A stretch of DNA of 64,000 nucleotides from Streptomyces dengpaensis (GTDB taxonomy: Bacteria; Actinomycetota; Actinomycetes; Streptomycetales; Streptomycetaceae): contig NZ_CP026652.1 in the NCBI RefSeq assembly GCF_002946835.1, positions 6,944,001 through 7,008,000 on the forward strand. The letters are read 5' to 3'. A program made the translations under genes and the position numbers. Every line of letters begins with the position of its first letter. Position 1 is the first letter of the stretch. Below are positions 33,130-42,372 of the stretch, in pieces. The notes beneath the pieces were generated by a model that was not told where the DNA came from, ran no database searches, and was given only the letters and a program-made list of their open reading frames with translations.

Positions 33130-34527
33130 CTAGATCACAAGGGACAACAGCAGAACCAGCCCACCGGCCACCACCGAGATGATCGTCTCCATGACGGACC
33201 ACGTCTTGATGGTCTGCCCGACGTTCAGGCCGAAGTACTCCTTGACCAGCCAGAAGCCGGCGTCGTTGACGTGGCTGAAGAAGAGCGAGCCCGCGCCGAT
33301 CGCCAGGACGAGGAGCGAGACGTGGACGGTCGACATGTCGGCCGCGAGGGGCGCGACCAGACCGGCCGCCGAGATGGTGGCCACGGTCGCCGAACCGGTC
33401 GCAAGCCGGATGGCCACCGCGATCAGCCAGGCGAGCAGCAGCGCGGGTATCGACCAGTCCTTGGAGATCTCCAGGATCATCTGGCCCACACCGGACTCGA
33501 TCAGCGTCTGCTTGAAGCCACCGCCCGCGCCGACGATCAGCAGGATGCCCGCGATGGGGGCGAGGGACTTCTCGACGGTCGTCGCCAGCCGGTCCTTGGT
33601 GAACCCGGCCGCGCGGCCCAGCGTGAACATACCGACGATCACGGCCGCGAGCAGTGCGATCAGCGGCGAGCCGATGACGTCGAAGACGCGCTGCACCATG
33701 TTCTCGGGGTCGTCCACGACGATGTCCACGAGCGCCTTGGCCAGCATCAGCACGACCGGCAGCAGCACGGTGGCGAGGGTGACGCCGAAGCCGGGACGCT
33801 TCTCCAGGTCCTCGGAGGCGCGCTGCGGGATCATGCGCTCAGGGGCCGGAACGTCCACCCAGCGGGCCGCATACCGAGAGAACAGCGGACCGGCGACGAT
33901 CACCGTCGGGATGGCGACCAGGACACCGAGGGCGAGCGTGAGGCCGAGGTTGGCCTTGACCGCGTCGATCGCGACCAGCGGACCGGGGTGCGGCGGGATC
34001 AGGCCGTGCATCACGGACAGACCGGCCAGCGCCGGGATGCCGATGCGCATCAGAGAGTAGTTGCCGCGCTTGGCGACCATCAGCACCACGGGAATCAGCA
34101 GCACGATGCCGACTTCGAAGAAGAGCGGCAGACCGATGACCGAGGCGATCAGCACCATCGCCCACGGCATGGCACGCCCGCTCGCCTTGGCGAGGATCGT
34201 GTCGACGATCTGGTCGGCGCCGCCGGAGTCGGCGAGCAGCTTGCCCAGGATCGCACCGAGGGCGATCAGGACGCCCACGCCGGCGACGGTGGTGCCGAGC
34301 CCGGTGGTGAAGGCGGTTATGGCCTTGTCGAGCGGCGCCCCGGCGAACGCGCCGAGGGCGAGTGAGCCGATGGTCAGCGCCAGGAAGGCGTGCATCTTGT
34401 ACTTGGTGATGAGCAGGACGATGACGGCGATGCCCGCCAGCACGGCGATGCCCAGCTGAGCATGGCCCGCCGAGGTGATCGGCTCGACGGCGTCCGCTGC
34501 CAGCATCTCGGCGCTGAGTCTGGTCAC
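33130..34527 (-). CDS. gntP: GntP-family gluconate:H+ symporter
   Basis: This 465-residue permease of the GntP family imports gluconate across the inner membrane. It has about twelve hydrophobic segments and family-typical stretches such as IPPHPGPLVAID, GLPLFFEVGIVLL and LATGSATVATISAAGLVAP. The GTG at 34527 is chosen because AAGGGA lies 6 bases before it; longer frames have no support. It is followed upstream by gntK on the same strand, 73 bp away, and by a divergent GntR-family regulator, forming a gluconate catabolism locus. Confidence 0.92.
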   Translation of the reverse strand: MTRLSAEMLAADAVEPITSAGHAQLGIAVLAGIAVIVLLITKYKMHAFLALTIGSLALGAFAGAPLDKAITAFTTGLGTTVAGVGVLIALGAILGKLLADSGGADQIVDTILAKASGRAMPWAMVLIASVIGLPLFFEVGIVLLIPVVLMVAKRGNYSLMRIGIPALAGLSVMHGLIPPHPGPLVAIDAVKANLGLTLALGVLVAIPTVIVAGPLFSRYAARWVDVPAPERMIPQRASEDLEKRPGFGVTLATVLLPVVLMLAKALVDIVVDDPENMVQRVFDVIGSPLIALLAAVIVGMFTLGRAAGFTKDRLATTVEKSLAPIAGILLIVGAGGGFKQTLIESGVGQMILEISKDWSIPALLLAWLIAVAIRLATGSATVATISAAGLVAPLAADMSTVHVSLLVLAIGAGSLFFSHVNDAGFWLVKEYFGLNVGQTIKTWSVMETIISVVAGGLVLLLSLVI

Positions 34528-34600
34528 GTTGATCCCTTGCTTGAGAAACGTACGAGGGGACGGGGGTGGTACGGGGTACTGCGGGGGTTGGGCGGAGTTG

Positions 34601-35131
34601 TTACTGCGAGGGCTGGCCGGAGAGCGCCTGGAGCGCGACCACGGCCCGATCGGTGATCTCCTCGGGGCCGCCCGACACGTCCACGGCGACTCCCGCCTCG
34701 TCCGCCTCCAGCGGCTGCAGGGTGGCGAACTGGGAGTCCAGGAGCGCCGTCGGCATGAAGTGGCCCTCGCGGTGCGACATCCGGTCCTCGATGAGCGCGC
34801 GGTCACCGGTGAGGTGCACGAAGACGACTCCGGGCGCCGCCGCCCGCAGCCGGTCCCGGTAACTGCGCTTCAGCGCCGAGCTGCTGACCACACCGCCGAG
34901 TCCGGCCCGGTCGTGGGCCCAGGCGCCGATCGCGTCGAGCCACGGCCCACGGTCCTCGTCGGTCAGCGGTGTCCCGGCCGTCATCTTGTCGATGTTGGCC
35001 TGGGGGTGAAAGTCGTCGCCCTCGGCGTACGGGACGCCGAGCCGGGCCGCGAGCAGGGGACCGACCGTGGTCTTGCCGGTTCCTGCTACGCCCATGATCA
35101 CGACGACATGGGGGGTGTTCGTCAGCTGCAT
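34601..35131 (-). CDS. gntK: Gluconokinase
   Basis: This 176-residue P-loop kinase phosphorylates gluconate to 6-phosphogluconate, feeding the pentose phosphate pathway. The Walker A is GVAGTGKTT near the N-terminus, followed by GDDFHPQANIDKM and LTDEDRGPWL, which are characteristic of bacterial gluconokinases, and EGHFMP. I use the ATG at 35131 (MQLTNTP) preceded by GAGAG; a GTG 42 bases upstream would run into the operator. It precedes gntP in the same direction and is divergent from gntR. Confidence 0.94.
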   Translation of the reverse strand: MQLTNTPHVVVIMGVAGTGKTTVGPLLAARLGVPYAEGDDFHPQANIDKMTAGTPLTDEDRGPWLDAIGAWAHDRAGLGGVVSSSALKRSYRDRLRAAAPGVVFVHLTGDRALIEDRMSHREGHFMPTALLDSQFATLQPLEADEAGVAVDVSGGPEEITDRAVVALQALSGQPSQ

Positions 35132-35177
35132 CGTGCTCTCGCTGTCTTCATCGACATTTGATGTCGACGACACTGAA

Positions 35178-35232
35178 ACCTATTAGGTACGACAAATTCA
35201 AGAGCCTGTGACATATAAGTCTGATCTTTTGT
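35178..35232. promoter_or_regulatory. gntK/gntR divergent control region
   Basis: ACCTATTAGGT (35178-35188) is a perfect 11-bp palindrome near the gntK start. About 30 bp further, nearer gntR, lies TGACATATAAGTCTGATC, an AT-rich element resembling GntR/FadR-type sites. Binding of the divergently encoded GntR protein to one or both, relieved by gluconate, is inferred. Confidence 0.45.
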
Positions 35233-35261
35233 TCCCGGCCGCGGCCTCGTACCCTGAGCCC

Positions 35262-35963
35262 ATGACCACACGGGGCCGAGGGCTGCACGGACAAGTACTG
35301 GAAACCCTCGGGCCGGCTATCACGGCGGGCGAGTATCCGCCGGGCAGCGTGCTGCGCACGGACGAGCTCGCGCAGCGGTTCGAGGTGTCACGCTCCGTGA
35401 TGCGCGAGGCCGTCCGGGTGCTCGAATCCATGTACCTCGTCGAATCCCGCCGCCGGGTCGGCGTCACGGTACGCCCCAAGGCCGAGTGGAATGTGTACGA
35501 CCCCCAGGTCATCCGCTGGCGGCTGGCCGGCGCAGACCGCCCCCACCAGCTGCGTTCGCTCACCGTGCTGCGCTCCGCCGTCGAACCCGTCGCCGCGGGC
35601 CTGGCGGCCAGGCATGCCACGGCGGAACAGTGCGCCGAGCTCACGGAGTGCGCGCTCGGCATGGTCGCCACGTCACGCGGTCAGCAGCTGGAGGGGTATC
35701 TCGTCCACGACATCGCCTTCCACCGGGTGATCCTCAACGCGTCGGGCAACGAGATGTTCGCCCGTCTCGGCGATGTCGTCGCGGAGGTCCTGGCGGGCCG
35801 TACCCACCACGAAGTCATGTTCGAGGACCCCGACCCCGCCGCCGTGACCCTGCACGTCCAGGTCGCCGAGGCCGTCCGCGAGCGCGACGCGGCCCGCGCC
35901 GAGGAACTCACCCGCGAGATCACCGTCGGCGCGCTGCAGGAGCTGGACATCCTGGCGCCGTAA
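35262..35963 (+). CDS. gntR: GntR-family regulator, FadR (FCD) subfamily
   Basis: This 233-residue repressor has an N-terminal winged helix (about 10-75; LAQRFEVSRSVMREAVRVLE is the recognition part) and an all-helical FCD ligand domain with the metal-site residues in HDIAFHRVILNASGN and a later HVQVAEAV. It is divergent from gntK-gntP and presumably represses them in the absence of gluconate. The ATG at 35262 is chosen; the ribosome-binding site is weak. An upstream in-frame start would overlap the putative operator. Confidence 0.9.
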   Translation: MTTRGRGLHGQVLETLGPAITAGEYPPGSVLRTDELAQRFEVSRSVMREAVRVLESMYLVESRRRVGVTVRPKAEWNVYDPQVIRWRLAGADRPHQLRSLTVLRSAVEPVAAGLAARHATAEQCAELTECALGMVATSRGQQLEGYLVHDIAFHRVILNASGNEMFARLGDVVAEVLAGRTHHEVMFEDPDPAAVTLHVQVAEAVRERDAARAEELTREITVGALQELDILAP

Positions 35964-35988
35964 GGGCGACTGCTCGAGGAAGCCTCCG

Positions 35989-36363
35989 TTACTCGAGGAA
36001 GTCCCCGTCCACGTACACCCACGCCCCGTCGACCCGTTCGAAGCGGCTGCGCTCGTGCAGCGAGCCGCCCCGGTACGAGGCCCGGAAGGTGACGGTGCCC
36101 GTGGAGTGGAACGCCGACCCCTGACCCGTTTCGAGGATCTCCAGGCCGGTCCACCGCATCCCGGGGTCGAACTCCACCCGCGGCGGCCGCGTCCGCGGGT
36201 GCCAGGTGCGCAGCAGACTCCCCTCGTCCTCCTTCACGAAGGCGCTGTACCGCGACCGCATCAGCGCCTCGGCGGTCGGAGCGGCGGCCTCACCGCGATG
36301 GAACCGCCCGCAGCACTGCGCGTACGGCTCGGGCAGCCCGCAGGGGCAGGAACGACTGGTCAT
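35989..36363 (-). CDS. YchJ-family SEC-C motif protein
   Basis: This 124-residue protein begins with a SEC-C zinc motif (CPCG, then YAQCCG) and continues into an NTF2-like domain with ALMRSRYSAFV and WVYVDG near the end. This is the YchJ/UPF0225 layout. The function is unknown; the SEC-C motif binds zinc and is also found at the C-terminus of SecA. The gene is convergent with gntR, 25 bp away. Confidence 0.9.
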   Translation of the reverse strand: MTSRSCPCGLPEPYAQCCGRFHRGEAAAPTAEALMRSRYSAFVKEDEGSLLRTWHPRTRPPRVEFDPGMRWTGLEILETGQGSAFHSTGTVTFRASYRGGSLHERSRFERVDGAWVYVDGDFLE

Positions 36364-36382
36364 GACGCCATTCTCCCCTGGT

Positions 36383-37834
36383 CTAGGCCGAGTCGGCGTT
36401 CGTCGGCGGATAGGTGGGCCGGGCCGGAACCCGTGCGTCGAGTGTCGGCAGCGGCGGCAGGGCCGGCTCGTGCAGCCACGCCGTGAACAGGTCGTCCAGG
36501 GGTTCGGCCGCGTAGCGCGCGACGTGCGAGGTGAAGACGGCGGTGTTCACCGCTCCGCCCCGGTGCAGGGTGGCCCAGCCGCGCAGCATGCGGAAGAAGG
36601 CGTCGTCGCCCATCGCGTGGCGCAGGGCGTGCAGGACGAGGCCGCCGCGCTCGTAGAGCCGGTCGTCGAACATCAGCTTGCGGCCCGGGTCGGACAGGAC
36701 CAGGTCCTGCGGCTGCGCGGACAGCTTCCGGTGCGCGAGGGCGGCCAGTTGCTGCGCCGTACGGCCGCCGGAGCGCTCCGACCACAGCCACTCGGCGTAC
36801 TTCGCGAAGCCCTCGTTGAGCCAGATGTGCCGCCAGTCCGTGATGGACACGCTGTTGCCGAACCACTGGTGCGCCAGCTCGTGCGCGATCAGCCGCTCCG
36901 AACCCCGCGCCCCGTCCACGTGGTTGGCGCCGAACAGCGACAACCCCTGTGCCTCGACGGGGACATCGAGCTCCTCCTCCGTCACGACCACCGCGTACTC
37001 GCCGAACGGATACGGCCCGAAGAGGTCCTCGAACAGCTCCATCATCGCGGGCTGCCGGGCGAAGTCCCGGGAGAATTCCAGGAGCAGATGCGCGGGCAGA
37101 TGCCCGGTCTGCGGTACGCCGCCGAGGCCCGGGTCGCCGAGCAGCACCGTCTGGTACTTGCCGATCGACAGCCCGACCAGATAGCTGGAGGTCGGCGCGG
37201 CCTGCTCGTACACCCAGGTAGTCGTCGACGCCTTCGTCGTACGGGTGAGCAGTCGTCCGCCCGCCACCACCGAGTACGCGGACGGCGTCGTGACCGAGAT
37301 CTGGTAGGAGGCCTTGTCGGCGGGCCGGTCGTTGCACGGGTACCAGGAGGGCGCCCCGACCGGCTGGCTCGCCACCAGCGCCCCGTCCTCCAGCTCCTCC
37401 CAACCGAGCCCGCCCCAGGGGCTGTTGACCGGCTTGGGGTTGCCCGACCAGTGCACCTCCACGGTGAAGGCGGCACCGGCGCGGACAGGCTTCGCCGGGC
37501 GGATGCGCAGTCTGCCGCCGCGGTGCGTGTAGTGCGGTGCCTTGCCGTCGACGCGGACCCGGCCTATCCGGAAGTCGGCCAGGTTCAGCTGGAACTCGGT
37601 GAGCGGGGAACGGCCCGCTATGGCGTTGAGCCGCGCGGTGCCGGAGAGCCGGTTCGGGCCGGGGCGGTAGTCCAGCGCGAGCTCGTACCGGTGCACCCGG
37701 TAGCGGGGATCACCGTTGGCCGGGAAGTACGGGTCCGGTCCCGCTGTCTGCTGAACGCTCACTGCTGCGACTGCTCCCTGCCCTGTGCTCGTACGACGTG
37801 CCGCTGTACCGCCCTTCGTATCCGATCCGGTCAT
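36383..37834 (-). CDS. M1-family zinc aminopeptidase, possible Pld-like partner of the synthetase
   Basis: This peptidase of about 483 residues has the full M1 zinc site HELAH (318-322) with the distal glutamate in NEGF (Glu341). The substrate-binding exopeptidase loop, EAQGLSLFG at 294-302, replaces the usual GAMEN. It lacks the C-terminal helical domain of longer M1 enzymes. A start at 37852 is also possible and would overlap the synthetase by 13 bases; either way it is coupled to the Pls-like synthetase gene just upstream. In epsilon-poly-lysine producers a zinc peptidase gene (pld) that degrades the polymer sits beside pls; this gene fits that role by position, which is inference. Confidence 0.85.
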   Translation of the reverse strand: MTGSDTKGGTAARRTSTGQGAVAAVSVQQTAGPDPYFPANGDPRYRVHRYELALDYRPGPNRLSGTARLNAIAGRSPLTEFQLNLADFRIGRVRVDGKAPHYTHRGGRLRIRPAKPVRAGAAFTVEVHWSGNPKPVNSPWGGLGWEELEDGALVASQPVGAPSWYPCNDRPADKASYQISVTTPSAYSVVAGGRLLTRTTKASTTTWVYEQAAPTSSYLVGLSIGKYQTVLLGDPGLGGVPQTGHLPAHLLLEFSRDFARQPAMMELFEDLFGPYPFGEYAVVVTEEELDVPVEAQGLSLFGANHVDGARGSERLIAHELAHQWFGNSVSITDWRHIWLNEGFAKYAEWLWSERSGGRTAQQLAALAHRKLSAQPQDLVLSDPGRKLMFDDRLYERGGLVLHALRHAMGDDAFFRMLRGWATLHRGGAVNTAVFTSHVARYAAEPLDDLFTAWLHEPALPPLPTLDARVPARPTYPPTNADSA

Positions 37835-37839
37835 GTCCG

Positions 37840-40800
37840 CTACGAACGCCATGCCTCGATCGGGTTGCCCAGCCAGCGGGTGTCGTCGGGAACGGACTCC
37901 GCCGCCATCACCAGCGACGCGGGACCCAGGGTGGACCGGGCGCCGACGGTGCTGCCGGGCAGGACGATTCCGCCCGGGCCCAGGGTGGCGCCCTCACGGA
38001 GAACAACAGTATCCGTCCGCAAGATCCGGTCGTGGAAGAGGTGAGTCTGCAGGACGCAGCCCCGGTTCACCGTCGCCGCGTCCTCCAGGGTCACCAGATC
38101 CGTCTCCGGCAGCCAGTAGCTCTCCACCCACGTGCCCCTGCCGATCCGGGCGCCGAGGCCGCGCAGCCACGCGGTCATCAGTGGCGTACCGGGCACGGAT
38201 CCGGCCAGCCACGGCACGGCCACGACCTCGACGAACGTGTCGGCGAGCTCGTTGCGCCACACGAATCCGCTCCACAGCGGGTGCTCACCGGTCCGGTGCC
38301 GGCCCACCAGCAGCCACTTCGCCACGATGGACGTCACGCAGGCGAGCCCGCCCACGCCGAGCAGCACAAGCCCGCCGAACAGCGCCGCCCAGGCACCCAG
38401 CGCGCTGAGCGCCGCCACGGTCAGCACGGCGAGGGCCGCCGAGCAGAACACCGGCACGATCCGGCACAGCTCCACCAGCCCCCGCGCCCACAGCAGCCGC
38501 GCGGGCGGTTCGTACGTACGGCTCTGGTCGCCGTCCCGGGTCGCACGCGGCAGTTTGACCGGCGGCAGCCCCAGATACGAGCTGCCCTTCTTCGCCTTCT
38601 TCGGCGTCGCCGACAGCACCCCGACCAGACCGCCGTCCGGCACGCTGCGGCCCGGCGCGGTCATCCCGGAGTTGCCGAGGAACGCCCGGCGCCCGATCTC
38701 GGCCCGCCCGATCCGCATCCAGCCGCCACCCAGCTCGTACGGCGCGGTCAGCGTGTCGTCGGCGAGGAAGGCGCCGTCGCCCACGGTGGTGAGGCTGGGC
38801 AGCGCGAGCACGGTGGAGACCTCGGCGCCCCGCCCGATCTTCATGCCGAGCAGCCGCAGCCAGACGGGCGTGATCAGCCCGGCGTACAGCGGGAACAGCG
38901 TCTCCCGTGAGCGGTCCATCAGCTGGGTGACCGTCCAGGCCTGCCAGCCGGTCCGGCTGTGGGTCGGGTGCGTGCCCTCACGCAGCCCCAGGCTCAGCAC
39001 CCGTACGGCGATCAGGAGCAGCAGCGCGTAGGCGAGACCGAAGGCGAGCGTCGCCGGTACCAGGGCGAGCGCGGCACCCCGCAGGGCCGCGCCGAGCCCG
39101 GCGTCCGCGCTGACGAACACGCGGGCCACCGCCAGCGCGGCGACACCGGCGAGGACCGGCAGCGCGGTCAGCGCGAACCCGGTCGCCCCGTACATCGCCC
39201 GCCAGTAGGTGCCGCGCTGCGGCCGCTCCTTGGGCCAGGCGCGCTTCGCCTTGCCGAGCTTGACCGCGGGCGCTCCGGCCCAGCGCTGCCCGGTCGGAAT
39301 CTGTCCGGCCACGGCGGAACCGGGGGCCACCTCGGCCCGCTTGCCCACCCGGGCGCCCGGGAAGAGCATGCTGCGCGTGCCGACCACCGCGCCGGCGCCC
39401 ACCTTCACCGGGCCGATCTCCAGCCGGTCACCGTCCAGCCAGTGCCCCGACAGGTCCACCTCGGACTCCACGGCGGCACCCCGGCCGAGCTTGAGCATGC
39501 CGGTGACCGGCGGCAGCGAGTGCAGATCCACGTCCGGGCCGACCTTGGCGCCCAGGGCACGGGCGTACCGCTCCAGCCAGGAACCGGTCAGCGAGGTCGC
39601 GCCGCTGAACTCGGCGAGCCGCTCGGCCGTCCACAGCCGCAGATGGACGCTTCCCCCGCGCGGGTAGCGGCCGGGCTTGACCCCCCGCAGCAGCAGCCGC
39701 GCCCCGGCCGCGGCGATCGCGAGCCGCCCCGGCGGGCTGAAGAAGACGACCGCCCCGGCGGCCACGAGCCACCACGAGGCACCCGGGGCCCAGGGATACG
39801 GGCCGAACCAGCGCAGTACGTTCCCGAGCGCGGCCAGCGCCACGGTCCAGCGCAGCCCGAGCAGCGTGAACAGCGGAATCAGCAGGAGCACTTGGGCCAC
39901 CTTGGCCCGCACCGGAACGGGCGCGACGATCCGCTCGGAGCCGTCGTCCTGCGCGGACTTCTCCAGGTGCCGGGCCAGCTTGCGCAGGACGGGCTGCTGG
40001 TAGATGTCCAGGACGGCCGCGCTCGGATAGCGGGTGCGCAGCCTCGTCGTGAGCTGGGCGGCGGCCAGGCTGCCGCCGCCGATCGCGAAGAAGTCGTCGG
40101 ACGCGCTGCCCACGGCGATGCCGAGGACGTCGCTCCACTGCTCGGCGAGCCAGGCCTCGGTGCCGTAGAGCTGAGCCTTGGGGGCTTCCACACCCTCGAG
40201 CGGCCAGGGCAGGGCATTGCGGTCGACCTTGCCGGACGTGCGGGTCGGCAGGTCGTCGACCGGGGCGAGCAGCGGGACCAGGGCGGCGGGCAGCTCGGCC
40301 CGCAGCTTCTCGACGGCGGTGGCGTGGTCCCAGCCGTCCTGGGTGACGACATAGCCGACGAGGAGCTGGTTGCCGCTGCGCGCGGTGCGCACGGCGGCCG
40401 CCGCTCCCGCGACACCCGGGAGTGCCTGGAGCGCCGCGTCCACCTCACCGAGCTCGATCCGGCGTCCGCCGAGCTTGATCTGCTCGTCGGCCCGACCGAG
40501 GAAGATCAGCCCCTCGGGCTCCGCCTTGACGAGGTCACCGCTGCGATACGCCCGCTCCCAGCCGAGCGACTCCAGGGGCGCGTACTTCTCCGCGTCCTTC
40601 TCGGCGTCGAGGTAGCGGGCGAGTCCGACCCCGCCGATCACGAGCTGCCCGCTGCCGCCCATCGGCACGAGCTCCCCGGCCTGGTCGACGACGGCGAGCT
40701 CCCAGCCGTTCAGCGGCAGCCCGATCCGGATGGGCTCGTCGCCGGTCATGAGGGAGGCACAGGCCACGACGGTCGCCTCGGTCGGCCCGTACGTGTTCCA

Positions 40801-41775
40801 GACCTCACGCCCGTCCGTCACGAGCCGGCCGGCCAGTTCGGGCGGGCAGGCCTCACCGCCGAAGATCAGCAGCCGGACCTCGTTGAGGGTCTCGGGCTCC
40901 CACAGGGCGGCCAGCGTGGGCACGGTGGAGACGACGGTGATCTCCTGCTCGACCAGCCAGGGCCCGAGGTCCGCACCGCTGCGGACCTGCGCACGCGGCA
41001 CGGGCACCAGACAGGCGCCGTACCGCCAGGCCAGCCACATCTCCTCGCAGGAGGCGTCGAAGGCGACGGAGAGACCAGCCATGACCCTGTCACCCGGACC
41101 GATCGGGTCGTCGGTCAGGAACAGCGCGGCCTCGGCGTCCACGAACGCGGCCGCGCTGCGGTGGCTCACGGCCACGCCCTTGGGCTTGCCGGTGGACCCG
41201 GAGGTGAAGATGATCCAGGCGTCGTGGTCGACGCCTGGGCGCGGGGCGCGGGCGGTGGCCGTACCGCCGGGTCGCTCCCCGGGGTCGTGGGCCGTCCCGC
41301 CGGGTCGCTCCGCGGCAGCGTCGGACCTGTCCGTGACGGTCAGCCGGTGCCCGGCCCCGACGACCGCCCGCACCTCCGCCTCGCCGAACACCAGCTCGGC
41401 CCGCTCGTCCGGGTCCTCGGCGTCCACCGGCACATAGGCGGCACCGGCGGCCAGGACGGCGAGGATGGCGACGTACAGCTCATTGGTGCCCGAGGGGACC
41501 CGCACGCCGACCCGGTCGCCGGGCCCGACCCCGGCGTCCGCGAGCCGCCGCCGCAGCGCCTCGACCTCGACGGCCAGGGCACGGTAGGTGAGGCAGCGGT
41601 GCCCGTCGTCGAGGGCGGGCTCGTCGGGGTACGCCCGCACCGAGGCGTCGAGGATGTCGACGAGCGTGCGCGGCGCGGCGGCGGAGGAGGCGGAGAAGCG
41701 CGCCTGGCCACCGAACTCCGCACGCACCTCGTCGTCGGACAGCACGAGTGCGGGGCCTTCCCGTAGGGCTGGCAT
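37840..41775 (-). CDS. Single-module NRPS-like synthetase with three tandem C-terminal membrane domains (Pls-like)
   Basis: The 1311-residue protein has an adenylation domain (about 35-530; IIFTSGSTGKPKG at 188-200, NTYGPTEA 327-334, YRSGDLVK 410-417, Lys516) and a thiolation domain with Ser569 in FAIGGGSL. After that come three soluble left-handed-helix-like domains (about 700-850, 930-1090, 1160-1305), each preceded by hydrophobic segments (about 625-690, 862-930, 1100-1155). This is the A-T-(TM-C)x3 plan and nearly the length of the epsilon-poly-lysine synthetase Pls (1319 residues). Its ten specificity positions read D-A-E-S-I-G-T-V-V-K. There is no conventional condensation or thioesterase domain. 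GAGG lies 5 bases before the ATG. Confidence 0.9.
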   Translation of the reverse strand: MPALREGPALVLSDDEVRAEFGGQARFSASSAAAPRTLVDILDASVRAYPDEPALDDGHRCLTYRALAVEVEALRRRLADAGVGPGDRVGVRVPSGTNELYVAILAVLAAGAAYVPVDAEDPDERAELVFGEAEVRAVVGAGHRLTVTDRSDAAAERPGGTAHDPGERPGGTATARAPRPGVDHDAWIIFTSGSTGKPKGVAVSHRSAAAFVDAEAALFLTDDPIGPGDRVMAGLSVAFDASCEEMWLAWRYGACLVPVPRAQVRSGADLGPWLVEQEITVVSTVPTLAALWEPETLNEVRLLIFGGEACPPELAGRLVTDGREVWNTYGPTEATVVACASLMTGDEPIRIGLPLNGWELAVVDQAGELVPMGGSGQLVIGGVGLARYLDAEKDAEKYAPLESLGWERAYRSGDLVKAEPEGLIFLGRADEQIKLGGRRIELGEVDAALQALPGVAGAAAAVRTARSGNQLLVGYVVTQDGWDHATAVEKLRAELPAALVPLLAPVDDLPTRTSGKVDRNALPWPLEGVEAPKAQLYGTEAWLAEQWSDVLGIAVGSASDDFFAIGGGSLAAAQLTTRLRTRYPSAAVLDIYQQPVLRKLARHLEKSAQDDGSERIVAPVPVRAKVAQVLLLIPLFTLLGLRWTVALAALGNVLRWFGPYPWAPGASWWLVAAGAVVFFSPPGRLAIAAAGARLLLRGVKPGRYPRGGSVHLRLWTAERLAEFSGATSLTGSWLERYARALGAKVGPDVDLHSLPPVTGMLKLGRGAAVESEVDLSGHWLDGDRLEIGPVKVGAGAVVGTRSMLFPGARVGKRAEVAPGSAVAGQIPTGQRWAGAPAVKLGKAKRAWPKERPQRGTYWRAMYGATGFALTALPVLAGVAALAVARVFVSADAGLGAALRGAALALVPATLAFGLAYALLLLIAVRVLSLGLREGTHPTHSRTGWQAWTVTQLMDRSRETLFPLYAGLITPVWLRLLGMKIGRGAEVSTVLALPSLTTVGDGAFLADDTLTAPYELGGGWMRIGRAEIGRRAFLGNSGMTAPGRSVPDGGLVGVLSATPKKAKKGSSYLGLPPVKLPRATRDGDQSRTYEPPARLLWARGLVELCRIVPVFCSAALAVLTVAALSALGAWAALFGGLVLLGVGGLACVTSIVAKWLLVGRHRTGEHPLWSGFVWRNELADTFVEVVAVPWLAGSVPGTPLMTAWLRGLGARIGRGTWVESYWLPETDLVTLEDAATVNRGCVLQTHLFHDRILRTDTVVLREGATLGPGGIVLPGSTVGARSTLGPASLVMAAESVPDDTRWLGNPIEAWRS

Positions 41776-42372
41776 CGGGTCCTCACGTGTTCTCCCGGAA
41801 CGTCCGGGGCGCTGGTGGCCCGCAGGTATGCCTGGGGATATTCCGGTCCAGCTCCAAACAAGCCTGGAATTTTAGTACGACGCTAACCGCGCACCTGGTC
41901 ATCGGCCATGCGAGGAGGTCCGACGGGGCACCAGAAGCACTGGTTCCGGTGCTCTGACATGGGGCCATGTCATGCTGACGAGACATGCCCCACACATGCG
42001 GGCGGCACGGCACGAGCAGGCAACGCGACACGGCACGAGCAGGGAACACGGCATGAGACACCCCGCGGGCCTCGTGTTCGACGGCGCGCGGGAACGGGCA
42101 TCGTCAAGGCAGGGCCGTACGACGCGGCCTCGGCGCTCCACGTCACACATCCACAGGGGCCTGTCCGTCAACTGCCGTACAACAGGCCGATGTTCGGCTT
42201 TCGCACGGCACTGGGGACCCCTACGATTCACCTGCCCCGCGGCAGCGTCCGGCCGCGGGGGGACTTCGCGTGCCGACAGGCGGCACCCGAACGGGCCGGA
42301 CAGCACGGGCAGTTCCGAGTTCACGGGGGGACAACCGCAACCACGCGCCGCAGGGGGAAGGGGGGAGTGGCA
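41776..42372. other. 597-bp divergent intergenic region
   Basis: This gap lies between the synthetase and the antiporter gene. It contains an AT-richer stretch near 41855-41885 suited to a synthetase promoter, and three short direct repeats of GGCACGAGCAGG type (about 42008-42052). Several open frames run through it but none has a ribosome-binding site or Streptomyces-like codon use, so I see no gene. Confidence 0.5.

Noticed and set aside
38959..41766. Long open frame (935 codons) antisense to the Pls-like synthetase
   Set aside because: It is the usual mirror frame of a high-GC gene; composition is Gly/Arg/Gln-rich with no domain motifs, while the opposite strand has complete adenylation and thiolation motifs.
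41908..42366. Upstream extension of the antiporter frame by 153 codons
   Set aside because: The extension has no membrane segments or ribosome-binding site and poor third-position GC; a good GGGGGA site sits before the GTG at 42373.
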